Position numbers and translations under genes: made by a program. 64,000 nt of DNA, from positions 19,378,258 to 19,442,257 of the forward strand of contig NC_085047.1 in assembly GCF_963662255.1 (NCBI RefSeq), given 5' to 3'. This DNA is from Cinclus cinclus (Eukaryota; Chordata; Aves; Passeriformes; Cinclidae). Below are positions 1 to 14,696 of this stretch, in pieces. The notes under the pieces were generated by a model, which was not told the origin of the DNA, ran no database searches, and saw nothing but the letters and a program-made list of their open reading frames with translations. Every line of letters begins with the position of its first letter. The stretch's first letter is position 1.

Positions 1-2146
1 AAAGAGCTTTAAAATAAAGTTCCAATCTGCTTTAGTTAAGCACAAATTATTGAACACAGTATGGGAGAAATTAGATTCATTCCTACTATATCTGCATCAT
101 AAAAAGAATTAGAGTAGATAATCTAATAGTCCCTTCCTGCCTAAAATCCTATCAATAAAAAGGAAAAGATGCTTCATTATTCACATTTTCAGCAAATACA
201 GCAAATAACCAATAGAAAATAGGTTATTTTCCCCTCAGTCAAAAGAACACTAAAAAGAACATTCAGGTTTCTTGAGTCCCACTGCAAAAACCCTTCTTGT
301 ATAACCGTAATTTTCCAAAGAAAGAGGAGAAGGGTCCAAAAAGGCACTCACACAAAACATTTGCTGAGCAATTTTGGATAATGAACAAATGAGTTGGGAA
401 AGAAATTGTTTGTGGATAATTCATAAACAGAAAAGAAGACAGCATTGATCAAATAAATTATTTGCTGTAAATGGTTCATTCAGCTCTGGCTTCAACACAC
501 GTTACCTATTAAATCAAACAGAGCCCAACACCATAGCAATTATTTAGAAAGTACAATCTGGCCACTCAAAAACAAGTCCAGATTGCTTAAATTGTTTCTT
601 TTTTTGTTGATATGCCATCGTTTCCTTCACAGTGTTAGGCCACTCTTGTCTACCTAAAATACTACTAAACATTTTTCAGCACTTTTAGCATATTTTCAAA
701 TTTGTAAAAAGCAATATTTTTCCAGCTGTAACTGACCTAGTAAAAAAAAAATTTTTTTTCTTTGCTAGGACTTGTTATGGATGCAGGTCTTGACATTATA
801 GGTAAATCCATTTCCAGTTTCTTGTTTAATCTTCCACTTTTTATCCTAAAATGTCTAGATGTATATTTAGGTTCATATCCTGTAAATCAGGTCCACCTTT
901 CCTTTCTCACATTTCAAGCAATTATTTGTATTAATATTGTGTTTCATTTCATTGAATTCAATAAATTCTGAATAATAATTTCTGCTGGATTAATTTCAGT
1001 CTCTAATTTATAGACCAATTAATTCTCTCTTGTGCTCTTTATCTCAAGTCTTATTTCTTATAGTTCAAGCGACTTCTCCACAAACTGAATTATTTGTTTT
1101 GCATTCTATTTCTGTCAATAAATATGAGCCATTTCACTTGTTACACTTTTATATTGCTGAACAGGATGGCAGCAGAAGCAATCCAGATTTGTGGGTATGA
1201 GCACAAAACTCTTCAGAGCTTCAGGCATGAGCCAGCTTTGCTCTGTCAGCAAAGAGAAGCACAACCCCCTGTCCTGTCTACATTCATCCCAATAAAGTAA
1301 GGTCAAAGTGCCAGTGAAACTCTGCAAATTATCTGAAAACTGTTTCAGGCTCTAAGACATTTTTTTCCCTTAATTTAAGTATTAAAGACCTCCATGAAGA
1401 AAGCTTCCTACTTCCGTGTGGATCCCACCTGATCTTCACAATGTTCTCTGGAACTGTTTAAGATCTTCTATAGATACTTTTACTTCATGTATTCTGCCAG
1501 CTGGGCTTCACCATCTTACTGGATATTTTCTAATCCACCTTCTCACTTTCTTCTAGATGTTTGGTCTCTGTCTTTCCTTTTCCTCATTACAAGTGAGTGT
1601 CCTTTTGAAGGTGTCTATCATCCTGTGTTGCAATTTCTTGCAGTCTTGGATGAAGTCTTTCTATGAGACTTACATTGCTGCACCATATGGGTAGAACAAA
1701 CTTGCTGGAAATGCAAGGATAAGTAATCAAAGCAGGTAAATTTACAGACCAAATAATTTTGCCCGGACTTCCACCCAGTCCAAACAAGGCTTTGCCTTGA
1801 TAAAAGCATTGCAGCATCACATGCAGTATGATTTGATATGGGCTGATCTGCTTTTTTAAAAAAGGTATTTTCTATATTGTTTCTTATATTTCAGAAACAC
1901 TTTATTCACTGCAATTATATTTGAAAGTAAATCTTCAAAGGATTTCTTCCTCCAGCTATATTTTTGAAGAGCTCATATACACATACATACATGCACACAA
2001 AAGAAATATGTAACAAATCTTGGAAACTGCTTCGTTCTTTTACTTTACTTGCTTGCTACCAGAATAAAATCCAGATTCCACACAGGGACTGGAAGATGAT
2101 TTTTTCTTATGGTACAATTTGATGGAGTTGAAGGATTTCTTTAAGT
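1..2146. other. Unassigned AT-rich sequence
   Basis: No gene, RNA or recognisable transposable element was found here. Open frames on both strands are under 80 codons, without domains, signal peptides or codon-usage support. The sequence looks like ordinary vertebrate intergenic or intronic DNA. An old, diverged repeat could be present and missed by eye. Confidence 0.6.
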
Positions 2147-2181
2147 AAAAAAAAAAAAAAAAAAAAAAAACAAAACAAAAA
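2147..2181 (+). repeat. A-rich tract, A24 then CAAAA units
   Basis: A run of 24 A residues is followed by two C-interrupted A blocks. Such a tract can be the tail of a retrotransposed sequence. The bases upstream do not match a repeat I recognise, and no polyadenylation signal lies within the last 30 bases before the run, so a plain simple repeat is equally likely. Confidence 0.85.
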
Positions 2182-5100
2182 GAACACCCCCAGGTTCACA
2201 TCATGCTAGTAAGTAGATAAGCAAATGAAAAGCTATCTGAAGAGGTGAGATTACTCCATTGTATTACTGACTGCACCCATCTAAATAATGTGACAAGTAG
2301 CAACAAGACAAACGCAAGATCTTAACCAGCCTCAGTTTTTCAATGAAGATTTAAGAGCTAAAATTTATAGCAGGTTGAACATGTTACTGCTACATCCTTT
2401 AGCATATTCACAATTCAGAAATCAGTGCAACAACTGCTATGTCTTAAGTCTGTGTGAGTTCTGGTGGTGGTGGCACAACATTTTCCTGAACTGAACTCCA
2501 GCATAGGATGAAAAGGGGCTAAGACAGAGGGAAGGAGCTGGGTAGTGCACAGAAAAATTCTGCCCAAGTATGAGGGAGTATCCTGACAAAAAATAAGAAA
2601 TTGTAAGAAGAGATATGCTCAAGGGTGCATATTCTTAGAACAGAGAGCTGGCGTTTATTTTGCCATACAAAAGCAAACCTAAAGATCAGTGACACTCAGT
2701 AGTTATTCAGGTGACAATAAAGATGCCTATGCTTAATGCATCAGAGAGAGCAAAAGCAGCAGAGGAATAAAGTGGACAGAAAAGGTGGCCAAAAAAGGTA
2801 AGTCAAGCAGAAGCACAGCAAACGGGCTTGAGATTACATGGTTAGGAGACAGCAAGAGGAGACAGCCTTAATCAGCTTGGACATAGATAAAGAGAGGAAC
2901 AAGTGCTTTGAGAACATTGACTGAAAGGTCAGATCAGTGTATCTCAAAGCATGTTACCAACTCATTAATTAAACAGCTCCATACCCCTGGCATCTGGGTA
3001 CATAACTTGATAGTCATCACAAAAATCACAAAGGTTGACAGAGCGGGGTTCAGTGACTTTCCACAAGATCACTGAGCTGGGAACAGAACTCAAGCAGTAC
3101 AAATCCTCCAGCTCCTGGAACCAGCTTGTCCTTTGTGCTTTTGGGACAAGGAAATTCACTTTATGAATCCAACAGTACCCATGATCATTTCGTCAATAAA
3201 TAAACATTCAAAAACTTTTTTTTAGTGTTCAAGATTTAACAAATGTAACACAAAAGAACATTTTACACAGTTAACAAAGACTATTTTATACCAAACTGGA
3301 GGCAGAGCTAGAAGATAGGCAATGCCATCATTTATGAGTGAGACAAATGATAATGTAATTAAGTCACAAGTTCTGCAAAACTTGCAACAATTCATCTCAG
3401 AACAAAATTTAGAAGAAAAATTGAAGAAGAAAAATGAAGAAAAGTTCCACATTTTGTCCAGCCAGAGAAAAATAATGCCTTCTCATGTGACAAGTTTTTC
3501 CCACTTTTCAAATTATAGTATGAAAAAAATCTTTTCTTTTTTTCTGTATCTATGAGAAGGTAACTCATTATGTTGCAACTTTGTCAATCAGATCTGGTAG
3601 ATAAACAGATCCTTTTAAAGTTCTAATCAAAGTCCTGATCAAAAATTCAAATCCAATTATAGTTCAGAAATGAAGCTTGTTTTTTTGAGTGCAGTTTACT
3701 CCAAGTACTAACCTGGACTCATGAATTTAGGTTATGGTCTTGAATAAATGCAAAGTAACAGATGCACAATTAAATAGATTATATGTGATTTATAAATATG
3801 GAATTAATTCATCTGTAATCATTCTTGGGGTTTTTTTTAATATTAGCTGTTTTGACCTTTTTTCAGAAAACAAAATTTTCTAATTTTTCTATATCTTCTT
3901 TTACTAGGTAGCATTTAAAGTCCTGCAAATAAGACAGTATCACAAGGAAAAAAATTGTTTTCTCTGGATGAGAGAACTGCTCCTTTCCCAAAGAAGAAGG
4001 TGGAATTAAGGTTGAGTTGGTTTTGATTATTATGTTGGGAGGAAGTGTGCAGGTGTGGTGGGGTCTTTAAAAGCATGAGAGTTTAGTCCTCACCCAAATT
4101 AGCAGGATTTTTTCTCAACTGCCATTTTTAACATTGCAGCACTGTGATGTTTTTAATGTAAGTGGTCCACACACCATTTCTATGTTTATTTTTTTTTCTT
4201 TTTTTGAAATCTGTCCTACCTTCCCCCAAACAAATAGAACATCAGTAAGTTCCAGAGACTAGCTGGGTAAGTAATATTTTTTTGATTATTTTTTTTTAAT
4301 TTTAAATTTATGAACTCTAAATTTTTATTGTCCATCTCCTTGTACACAAGTCTATTCAGGAAGGGATAGTTTTCAATTTAATTTCAAGCAGAACCTCACA
4401 AAATAATTTATTTTCTCTACAAAACATATTTTGTAGCACTGAAGGGTCACTTTCTCTTGAGTCAAAAAAAAACCAAAAAAACACACACAACAAAAAAAAA
4501 ATCTGAATAGACCAAAAAATGTTCAAATAATTCATGGACTTTTGAATAACTTTTGGGGGGGAGGCTTCCAAAAAATCATCCTTTCAATCTGGTCCCATTT
4601 CTAATCTTTCAGAGGTTTAAAAAGACTTATTCATTTTTAAGGTATGTGTGAAGCTGAGAGGCAATATTGCCCTTGCTCAAAGGACTTTTAAGAAGTTACT
4701 ATTTAATTAGCATAGCCAGTTCTGAATACTGGATCTAGGGTAGATCAAGATATTCCAGAACGTCAGTCACCACTGAAGACCACATACCTATTCCTGGATC
4801 TCTTGTCTTTTATAGGAGCACGGACACAAAAATACACAATGGATCTCCAAACTTTAAAAAGTGTAGTTCTTTGTTTACCAGAAGCAAGTAAACTGTTGAC
4901 ATTAAGTAATCTTAATGGCCCATGTAATCAAACAAGCAAGCAATTGTTTCTCTAGCATTATCTAACAACATTCTCATGCAAATTATAAAATAATTTAGAA
5001 AATAACATTAGGCAAATACAATAGTCGCCTACTTATACCAGTATTTCCCAGGCTGGAGGCCAGATAGATAAGAAAATCCACAGCAAAATGTGAAAAAGGA

Positions 5101-8100
5101 CAAAATACCTCTTATTCTATTTAGGAAATTATTTCTGTTTCTTTCTCAGTAAAGCAACACACAATGTAATTTATCAAAACATGGAAAGAATAATAGGTCA
5201 ATATAGCTAATACATTTTTTCATGTATCCTTATTTGGTAATCTTTAATATATTGTTTCCTACCCTACTTCTTCAAAGTCATTCTCTTTAAAGTCTTTCCT
5301 TCCCTGTTAGAAAGTGGCTAAATGCTTCCTTCATTCTAGACATTTTGAGGCTCCAAAATCTCAAAAAGACTTAAACATGTGTCTAAATTTAAACACATAT
5401 TTAGAAGACTTTAGAGAATCAGGGTTTATATAAAAGACTGTAATCTACACCAGAAAATATTCAGTACATTGAGTATACCTTTATTATTTCCTCTTAAAAA
5501 GTCTTTATTTCAAAATGTATAGGTAATACACTCTATGTAGTATACAATTTAAATGGAGTTTTTTCCTGGTGTACCCAACCTGTTTCTATTTTTTCTCAAA
5601 ATCACTCTTACAGCATTCTGCTCTTCTTCAAACACTTCAAATGCATTAATCAAGCTGTCAGATTCACTTCAATACTTTTGCCAGGACAATTCTGATCTTA
5701 ATTCTATACTGCAATACTTTTAAGGTATCCAATACAATACACAGAGCATTTGTAATCATTATTTTATGGTTTTTCACCTTCCATTTTGTCACAAAAAATA
5801 GCCCAGTAATCACGTCAATTAAGTTTGTGTGCATGATCCTCGAAGGTTTTTTTCCAATCCCTTTGCAAACTCCTTCAGTATTTATTAGAATGCAAATGCA
5901 CTTGTATAAATAGAAGTGATGTAAAATCTCAATGCAAAAGAAGATCCAAACATTTCAACCTCTGATTTTGTCCCAAAATGGAGACAAGAATATTTGTTTT
6001 CTCAAATCCAAGAGTTTGAAAACAATATCAAAGCAAACTGATTTTTCCATATAAGGCTAGGAACCACATGGCCCTCTACTCCTGTGGGCCTGATCCTTGA
6101 TCCATTCCATGCATCCCAGAAAGCACATGTGGATGCAGTAGTGCCTGGGGAGAGAGCAGGAGGAAAGAGGTGCATGCTCCTTTCTGCTCCTCATCTAAAA
6201 GGGAGAATAATAAAGACCATAACCACTACTCCAAGTGGAGGAACTTCCAGGTAGAAAAATTATTTTTTTTAGTTTGTTGGGTTTTCAAGTTTTTTGTTAT
6301 TGTTGGGCATTGGTTGGTTGTTAAAAGAATGAAGCAGTTTCTATTCAGATTAAATATAGCAAAGAGTATGGTATTTTATTTCAGCTTTGCTAGAAATTAT
6401 TTTTAAATGTAAATTTAAAGTGTAAAAATTTAAGATCATATTGCTTTTTATTTGGAGGACTGCAAAATATTTTTGCTACCGAAAGAACACACAAAACTCT
6501 TGGAAAAATTTTGACCTTATTAAGTATCTCTTGATAGTCAAAAAACTTTTCTAGCATTTACAGAATAACTGAGAAAGCATGCTGAAATCTTATTTGTATT
6601 CACAAGATATTCTGTCAGTTCCGAGGAGCCTGCCTGAACAAACTTGGGACAAGGAGGAAACAGAGCACATTTTCACCTTGCTTGGAGATCTGCTTGGGAG
6701 CTGGTTCCAGGTAGACTTTTACAGGTGACTGATGACATGCAGTGACTAGTCTGGGATGCTCAGCTGTGAAGAGAGGAGATCAGTACCAAGTAACTTCCTA
6801 GTAATGTCAGTCTCCTTCCATGCAGTGTCTGAAACAAGGCATCCAATCCACTGTAGTCACTCACACAAACCTTGACTAATGGCCCACGACACCCTCTCAA
6901 GACTGCTTTCTGAGGTACTCATGTATGACTACAAGAATCAATAGTAGAATTTTGCAGTGGTCTGCAGACGATTTCAGACTTGAGTGTAAAGGCACAAGAA
7001 GGCAAAAAGAGCAGAGGAACAGCCCGAGGGAAGGGGCACAGAAGCTCAGGGATACCAGTACTGTCAGGCTCAAATGCCCCTATGCCAAACCAGCACCCCA
7101 CTGATTCTGAACTTAAGGAAAACTGATAGCCCAGGAACTAGACCACAGAACTGAAGTCTGTGATGCAAGATTTTTCATTTTAAATTTGACCCACCTTTAT
7201 CTTTTATGTACCAGTTTACAATATATCTGGTTTTGTATCTGGACACACTACATTTATATTTGTCCTAAACTTTCTTTTACATTCTCATCCTTCATTTCCA
7301 ACTACATGACAAATAAACTCTGTGTTGCATGAGAACACTGAAAGTGGCAGCTGAAAATCTGGGGTTTTTCCCCTAAGAGATGTAAGGCACAAAAAGGAGC
7401 ATATGAGCCTTCCTGTGTGTTTTCCAGCAAAGAAATTGCTCTTCTTTACTAATATGGACAGATTAGATAGGGCTACATCTCCAAATGGGCAGCAAGAACT
7501 CCTCACAGTCTGAGTGAAAGGCTTATGCTTCAAGATACTTAATACACTGCTTAAGGCCACCAGAAGACTTTGTGGGCATAGTAATATTTTTGCTTCTATG
7601 TCTTTCCAGAGGCATGGTATAGGCATCCCATTCCAGTAGTTCTGCAGTGTTCAATTTGGTTGTGCAAGGAAACTGCAGGGCATCTCCAAAAATTGTCACA
7701 CAGGTGCAGGCATAAGTGTGCAGCTGGGGGTCAGCATGGAAAGGCAGCAGTGCAGATGAGGAGCAGCTGATCTGCAGCCAGTGTACATGACAGGGCCAGT
7801 ATGAGCATCTGGCACTGTGGGAGGGGTAGAATTCACAGCCTCAGTTTGGCTCCTGCATGTAAAGCAGAAAGACATGTGGTATTCTCACACCAGTGAGATC
7901 AACATCAACACAACCAGTGCTGGCATTGTGTATAAGGGCTCTGTTTAGTAAAACCTTTTTTAAGCAAGCTTCAATCTTAAGCGTAGCACAGGTAGTCTCA
8001 CAGTCAGGAGTACTCTAGAAATGTCAATAGTAGTAAACTGTCATAAATTTTGTATGCAGTTTGCTTAACAAAGACACACACAGAGTGTTATACAGTACAT

Positions 8101-10219
8101 TACCTTATAGTTACACATACTCTATTATGAAGTTTTCTTTCGTACTTTGTGATCAGATCACTAAAATTTCCTTTTATCCACTTTTCCTTGCAGAAGGATA
8201 AAACAAAGTCCAACTGATTTTGGTAAGATGGTATTCAGGAGTCACAGCAGCACACATAGGCTAAGGCATAGAGTCCATAAGATTTCTGTGCCTTTAGTTA
8301 TCTGAGCTATGACCTTTAGCAACAGCTTACCTGCTCTAAACCACATAAAGCCTAGAAATCAAGAAAACATGAGAATAATCCCAATATAAATTAGTTGATA
8401 CATAACCTGGATGTTTTCATTGCAGTACTAATATCTATGTAGTAATTGTTTGCCAATGTGACAAATCACAGAAAAAGCCAATGTGCTCACTCACAGAAAG
8501 CTACATTTTGTCTTGACACATCAATGAAGAAAATTCAGTCAATTGAGTAACTTGAGTTATTCAATCTGTCATATTAGTTAAAAAGCAAATGCAGGATAAA
8601 TTCTGTGGAATAGAAAAAGTTTCTACAACCACATTCCATTTGTAGTACTTGAAGTTTTGTAAGATTTTAATTCTGAAATTTAATTAATAATTCATGCAGT
8701 TAGTGGGGCTTTAAAAAAAATATCCAACCCAAAACGTACGGCAGACCATTTATGAGCAAATGTTGAAATTGTTAAACCAAGCATGATATTTACTCATTTT
8801 CTGAACCATGATACAACTCAAAAGCCCCTAGTATCCTACCACACTTTGCTAGGAACTATGCAAATAAAACAAAAAAGGCTGTTCCTTTGATATAAATATA
8901 TGGGAAATATTTCAGTGGATAAGAAGGAGTAACCAAATTTCACAGAATATATAAATTTAGATGTTCAAAGTGTCTCTTAAGCCCTCAGATCAGCTCAGTG
9001 AAGTCTTGGTCTGAAGACAACAAAAAAACCTAGCAAGTTTAACAAAAGCAGAATTTCACCCTTTTTTGTTTGTAAAGCTACTTTAAAATACAGGTCTATA
9101 ATGTCTTCAGAGCCACAGAGATCAGAAGATTACAGCTGTTGAGTTTTCTAAATCACAGAATACCCCAGAGTAAAGCCATGGGAAAGTATTGAAATACATC
9201 TGCAGAGAGACTAACAAAAGTCTTATTGGAACAAAAGCTACAACAATTGCCTCTTCAATAGACTTCCAACCATGCTGACAGACAAGGGCAAAACCTTCAT
9301 CCACTGACATTTTAAGGAACCTTAACAAAGACTGGATGATGGATAAAAAGCATGTCATAGTTCAGATGTATCCTACTTTACACACCTTGGCATACTGTGG
9401 TCGAATGCACTTCCACAAACCCAGTCAGCAGATCTGCTGAAAGCCCCACAGAAGACAGACTGTGGTTTGCTGCTCAAAACATCGACTGCCCATTGTTATA
9501 GCAAGAGTAACCAGTGGCAAAAAGACATAAAACATGGGCTTTGTTTGGTTACATTCATCATATCAGCTCACTCCTGTGTACTGCCAAGGCTGAACAGAAT
9601 TTGCTGTTTTAGTTTCCCAGCTCTTGTAAATAGAGCCATATTTTAATCCCTCAGCTACTTAATCCATAATGTGATTTGGTGATTGTGTCAAAACTCCAAT
9701 GTATAAAAAAATTTTTGAAGATATCTGGATAACCAAGAATGAAAAAAAAGTCACATAGGAGTTTCTGAATAGCATTTAAGGCAGACATTACCTAATTTAC
9801 TAGGGTTTAGGACATATCTCCATCTGGAATATGCTATATGACCAAACAAGCTTCCAGAAACCAAGACTTGTTCTGGACATAAAAGCAGAATAGTCATTTC
9901 ATCAGCATAAAACACAAATGTTAATTACAACAAATTCGGTTTCTATTTCATAGCTCTAGTGATGCATTATTTAAAACGTCTCAGCAATCTGAGCAGGCAC
10001 AAACCTGGGTCTTCATTCAAATCTATATATTTTAAATTCTTCTTTATAGAGTTTGAGCAATAGAAATCCAAACTTAGGTAATTTAGCTCACAATTTTTTT
10101 TATAAAAATGTGTATTTTGTGTTTATAATACTCAGAAGTAAATATTATCTCAAATGTCTACAAATACCTTGCCTAGTTACATATTTTGTAAGAGACAACT
10201 GTTGAAAAAGCATCCCAGT
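2182..10219. other. Unassigned AT-rich sequence, no gene seen
   Basis: This 8-kb stretch contains no recognisable gene or transposable element. The longest open frame is 113 codons on the minus strand (7285-7626); it has no domain I recognise and probably arises by chance. The stretch includes several short A/C- or T/G-rich tracts, for example 4463-4501. A somewhat more GC-rich patch at about 7680-7860 was read on both strands and matched nothing. Confidence 0.6.
4463..4501. repeat. A/C-only low-complexity tract
   Basis: About 39 bases composed of only A and C, with A8-9 blocks separated by CC and a short CA repeat. It is one of a series of A/C (equivalently T/G) tracts scattered through the window. 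Confidence 0.85.
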
Positions 10220-10510
10220 ATCATTTAGGTTGGAAAAGGCATCCAAGATCATTGAGTCCAGCCTTTCACCACTCACCACATTGTCAACTAAACCATGGTA
10301 TTATGTGCTGTATCCAGTCATTTCCTGAACCCAGGGATCACAACTCCACCATCTCCCTGTGCAGGATAAGCATTCTGATGCTTAACAATAGTTTCCATGA
10401 AAAAAATCTTCCCAATGGCCAACCTGAACCTTCCCTGACACAGCTTGAGACTGTGTCCTCTCATCCTGTCACTAAGTTGTTTAGGAGAAGAGTCCAATCC
10501 ACACCTGGAG
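10220..10510 (-). mobile_element. CR1 LINE, 3' fragment (minus strand)
   Basis: Read on the plus strand, this begins with a TCATTTAGGTTGGAAAAGGC block. That is the reverse complement of the common avian CR1 3' end, so the element's sense strand is minus. Further CR1-like blocks follow in the expected order: a 'gatcattgagtcca' segment, an 'aacctgaaccttccctgacacagctt' type segment near 10420-10445, and a 'ggagaagagtccaatcc' segment near 10485-10500. Only the non-coding 3' region and perhaps the very end of ORF2 would be included. This is the usual outcome of 5'-truncated LINE insertion. The copy is diverged and has no intact reading frame; a 110-codon frame crossing it on the plus strand is antisense and not a gene. 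Confidence 0.85.
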
Positions 10511-13500
10511 GAGTGAGAAGGGAGAGAGAAGAGGGAAGAAAAAAAGGGGTATTACTAGAGTCAAGCTCTAAGAAGGTAGCTTAATGAAAAACAAGAAATA
10601 TAAGAACATAAGACACACAATCTTAATGTTGCACAACTCTTCACTCAATAGTGAATTCCTTTGTGGAACAGAAAACAAGGTGAATATGCATGCTCCTGAA
10701 CACAGATATTCTCAGTGAGCCAGGGTTTTCATTTAGAGGATTTAAAACTCATATCAAACCCCAGTAAACTGCAAGATTCTTTCAGAAGCCTGTACAACTG
10801 CCAGAATGTGAGTTCTGTGGAATTGTAAATATGAAAGAACAGCCTTTGCTTTGATGGGATCCAAATTCATGCTTTCAATCCCTTTCTACTTAGCAAGCCA
10901 ACAGTTCTCTGGTGCCTGGGGTTGTTCAGTGCTTCTAAAAATTAGATAATTTAGATCTCTGTCCCTTTATATGAATTTAGAAGTCTAGAAATAACTCTAT
11001 ATAGATGTGGACTTTCTGGCCAATGGCAGAATAAGTGTTTGTTCTTTGATTTCTCCTTTGTACTTAACACATTGCAAAAAAAATGAGTCTATTTCAAATC
11101 CATGTGTGTAAAATATTCATTGCAAAGGCCAAAGTTCAATACATGCTGGCTAGCCTTTGTTTTCTTGTATAGATTTAAAGGTCACTCAGATGTAAAGGAC
11201 TGGCATCATAACCTGGATCCCCAGATGAAAGGAACTGTTGGATGATTTCTCCCTTCACATAATTAAAACACATAGATTGTAGTGGTAAGTCTCAGACACA
11301 GACAGAAACGTTATGAAGTCCAGAAGCAGAATATCTGCATCATTGTGCTAACTGCAAGAGAACAGACCCAGGAATCTCCTTATTTCCTGCGTTGGCAAAA
11401 GCAACCACAGTCTTTTCAGCTACGATTATCATTGCTCTCTAACAGGGTTCCCTTATACCACCAACCTAAATGGAAGAAAGATGGTACTCAAAATCATCAA
11501 GGCTATGCCAGTAGCTCCAAACTCTACTTGTTCCTTTCTCCATCAGTCAGCATTGTTTGACATGACTGTTGTCATTTCCTTCCAGTTCCCCTCAGCCCTC
11601 CAGGTTACAAGAGCAGTCAGCAGCATTGCCTGCCTTGATAATTTATGGCTATGACTCTCTCTGACTGACAGCAGCCAATTGTACTATTAAAGGGCAATAT
11701 GTTGCTATGGTAAAGAAAGATTATCTAAATGCCTTATACACAATAAAGGCATTAATATGCAGCTATTGCCACTTGCACCTCTTAATCCTGACAGAGAAAA
11801 GCAAGACTACTGAAGTAATTATGCTTTTTTCCAAAAGAGCGACAGATGTTTTAAGAGACACGAGTGTCAGAACAGTACCTGGAACTCCAGCAGCAGGTGG
11901 GAAAGAGATCAATAGATATGCACAACCTTAAGAGAGATTGCTGTATCTCAAAAGAAAAGAATTTATTTTTTTCTATATAGCATATATAAAAATACAGTCT
12001 ACATGTTTTAGTCCCATATAAATAAAACATAAAGCAATAATAAAATAAAGACACTGTTGTTTTTGTTGTTGTTGTTGTTCTTGGTTATTATGTATTTTAG
12101 CATGCAGATTTTTCAATAATCACATTTCAGTGGGGTTATATGGCAAGGTGTATACCTTGCAAAACACTCCATACATGAAAAAACACTCAACTCTAAAACT
12201 CTGTACAAATCCCAGTATCAAGTTCAGAATATTTTTTACCTCCTCTGTGCCATTTTCATGCTGGACTCAGAAAGCACACATTAAAACAAAATGAAACACC
12301 AAAAGCCCAATTTCACCACCTACTTAGCTCCATTGCTGGTAAAAATAAAAGAAAAAAAAAAGCAAATACAGAACTAAAAAATCATTGAAGAAAAATTAAA
12401 TTCAGGCATTAATAGAAACTATGTTTACTTCAATTTGCAGCAATTCTTTTTACATGCTGACATTTAAAGGCAATATTTTGCCCTTGATCTGCCTCAACAA
12501 AAAGGCTCTTTCAAAGATAATTGCATATACTTCACATATTTCTTTAAATACAACTAATCTCTCCTTTACTTATCTGCCACGATTGAATGTTATTAGACCC
12601 CTGTTTTTTTCCAAATTTTTATTTTAACATTCTCTGGAAGAGGGAACAGTATTCCCGAGATGTCCTAATTTGTCTAGAAAACAGCTTATTCAGGGATAAC
12701 TGTGGTTCAGAAAGAGCTCTCAAGACTGAGTATTTGGGACTGTCTTACATTATTTAAGAATACATTCTAAAGCAGAAAGATCTAATCAAAGAACTTGAAA
12801 TTTTTATTTCATAGTGTTGGTGTCACTTTCTTATTAATCAGAATAAAAGAGCAATTCTAAAGAGCTATTTGAAAAATAAGTATTTGGTTTTCTATTCATA
12901 TCCCTAACAATTTTCAAACATTTGTTTAATTAAAGAAAAAAGAAGTGGTAGATAAAAAAGGGACAACATGTATAAACATTAAATATGGCATTTAACAGGG
13001 TAAAATTTTCCAATTTAGTAGTATCAGGTGACTAAAAACTGTTAGTTATCTAATACATAAAATATGATATACGGCCTTTACAATATTGTACAAAAAATAT
13101 ACATAGTGGAAAACATCACTGTCACACCAAGTCTCAGCAAAACAACGTCATGCTCAAAAATCCCCTGAAAGTTTTTCCTTTTACAGAGATGCTTGTGTTT
13201 TCAACCTCCTCCTGCTGCTCTCCAAGGGAAATATATTTTGAAAGGTCATACTTGGTCATCAGATTTAAATAATAATATCCCCACATTTAAAAAATTTCCA
13301 CAAAAACAGACTTGGAATACTTCAAAATGTATTGATATTGATGATGCGAAGTGTTTTGTATGGTTCCAAAGAAATCCATAAACCCCTGATTTTTAGATAT
13401 GACTATATATCTGAAGGACCCTTTAAACACATAATAGAATATTCTATTTGCAGGCTGATCTTTATATTACTTTACCCAAGAGAATAATCTGATCAACTTT

Positions 13501-14387
13501 ATTCTATTGGTGACAGCCCTAGGGGTTAAATAATCCTTACATTTCTATTTTTTTCTAAAAGTGCAAACTTATCCTGCTCTTCTTTCGCTGTTTTGCCAGC
13601 CAGATATGTAGTATCTTTAATGCATTTATGCCAAAAATAAATGTGTTACTGAGCACCTGTTATTGCTGCTGGTGGTGGAACAGAAAATATTTTAGCTCCA
13701 ACCCACTGCTTTTATTTTCAAGAAATATATCAAGAGGGGGAAGGTATAGCCATTGTAATTATACAATAAAAACAAATTTGAATGAAAACTCTGAAAAACA
13801 AGTTTTCTATATTCATCTTTCACAAGTGTTTTTAATTACGTTCTCTGTGTACACCTAGATCCTTTAATGGTATGTGCAAAATCTGCTTTAAGTAGTATGG
13901 CTTTCCAGATTTGTAAGGTTCTATTAACACCAGTTAAAACTGCTATTTTCCATTAAAATTTATATCATACATAGCTGGTATTTCTCATACATACTACATC
14001 AATTCTGCATTTTAGACCTCAGCCCCAGCAAGTGCACAATTAAATAAAACACTTATGTGAATGCAGTCTTACTGAAGCTTTTTGTGCTGAGCTTTTTTGG
14101 TTTAGGTGGCAGCATATATGGTCTTAAAAATTAAGAGAAGGAAAAGGAATGAGTCAAGTTAAAGACTATGATAAAGTAACTGAAATTTCGCCTTCAAAAA
14201 AACATGTTCAACTCCATGATTCATTTCAGTCTCCATGTTCGCTTTTAGCTTTGTGTAGGGCAACACACCCTCTCTCTCCCACTGCTGTGGAAGTCAACCA
14301 GATCTCATGAAGGTGTTAAGTACAAGCCCTGGGAAACATCTGTTAAGTTAGGGCAAACCTAAGTGTTCTTCCCACAGTCCTTAGTGT
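10511..14387. other. Unassigned AT-rich sequence
   Basis: No gene or recognised transposon. It holds a short GTT microsatellite at 12056-12079 and small A-rich runs. A purine-rich patch (GAGAAGGGAGAGAGAAGAGG-like) lies immediately after the CR1 fragment at about 10511-10550. The longest open frames (under 100 codons) show no recognisable features. Confidence 0.6.
12056..12079. repeat. (GTT)n microsatellite
   Basis: A short trinucleotide repeat of GTT with one T-rich interruption. It could vary in length between individuals, but nothing suggests a function. Confidence 0.9.
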
Positions 14388-14696
14388 TGTTATGTTAATT
14401 AGTTCAAGTTCTGTTCCCCTGTTGGTTACTCGTTCCCCTTATATGGTCATAGATCCAGAAAGTTCTCCCTCCCGAGTGTATATATTGTCATCTCCCCTCT
14501 CATTTCCAGTCCTCAGAGTTTGTCCCCATACAGTGTTTGGTTTCTGGGCATTGTCCCTGTTTTATTTTCCATTAAAGTTCTTTAGTTTTCAGCCAACTCC
14601 ATTGTTACCACTCCTTTATTTTTGCCACTTAAACCCGCAATACTCTGAGCCCAAAAGTTTTGTTGCGGCCACCCTCACTGTGACACACTGCTATCA
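14388..14696 (+). mobile_element. Solo ERV LTR, about 309 bp, GTGT target duplication
   Basis: The segment begins TGTTATGTTAATTAGTTC and ends CTATCA, fitting the TG...CA rule for LTRs. It is flanked on both sides by GTGT (14384-14387 and 14697-14700), which fits a 4-base target-site duplication. Inside are a TATA-like stretch near 14478-14487 and an ATTAAA polyadenylation signal at 14571-14576, in the order expected for the plus strand (promoter, then poly(A) signal). The following U5-like part includes a 'tttgttgcggccaccctcactg' type ending that I associate with an avian LTR family. No adjacent retroviral internal sequence is visible, so it is probably a solo LTR left by recombination between two LTRs. 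Family assignment is from memory; the end positions could be off by a few bases because TG occurs twice near the start. Confidence 0.7.

Noticed and set aside
9148..9180. 'AATCACAGAATACCCC' considered as a CR1 3' end
   Set aside because: The following bases do not continue into the CR1 order, so the short match is not enough.
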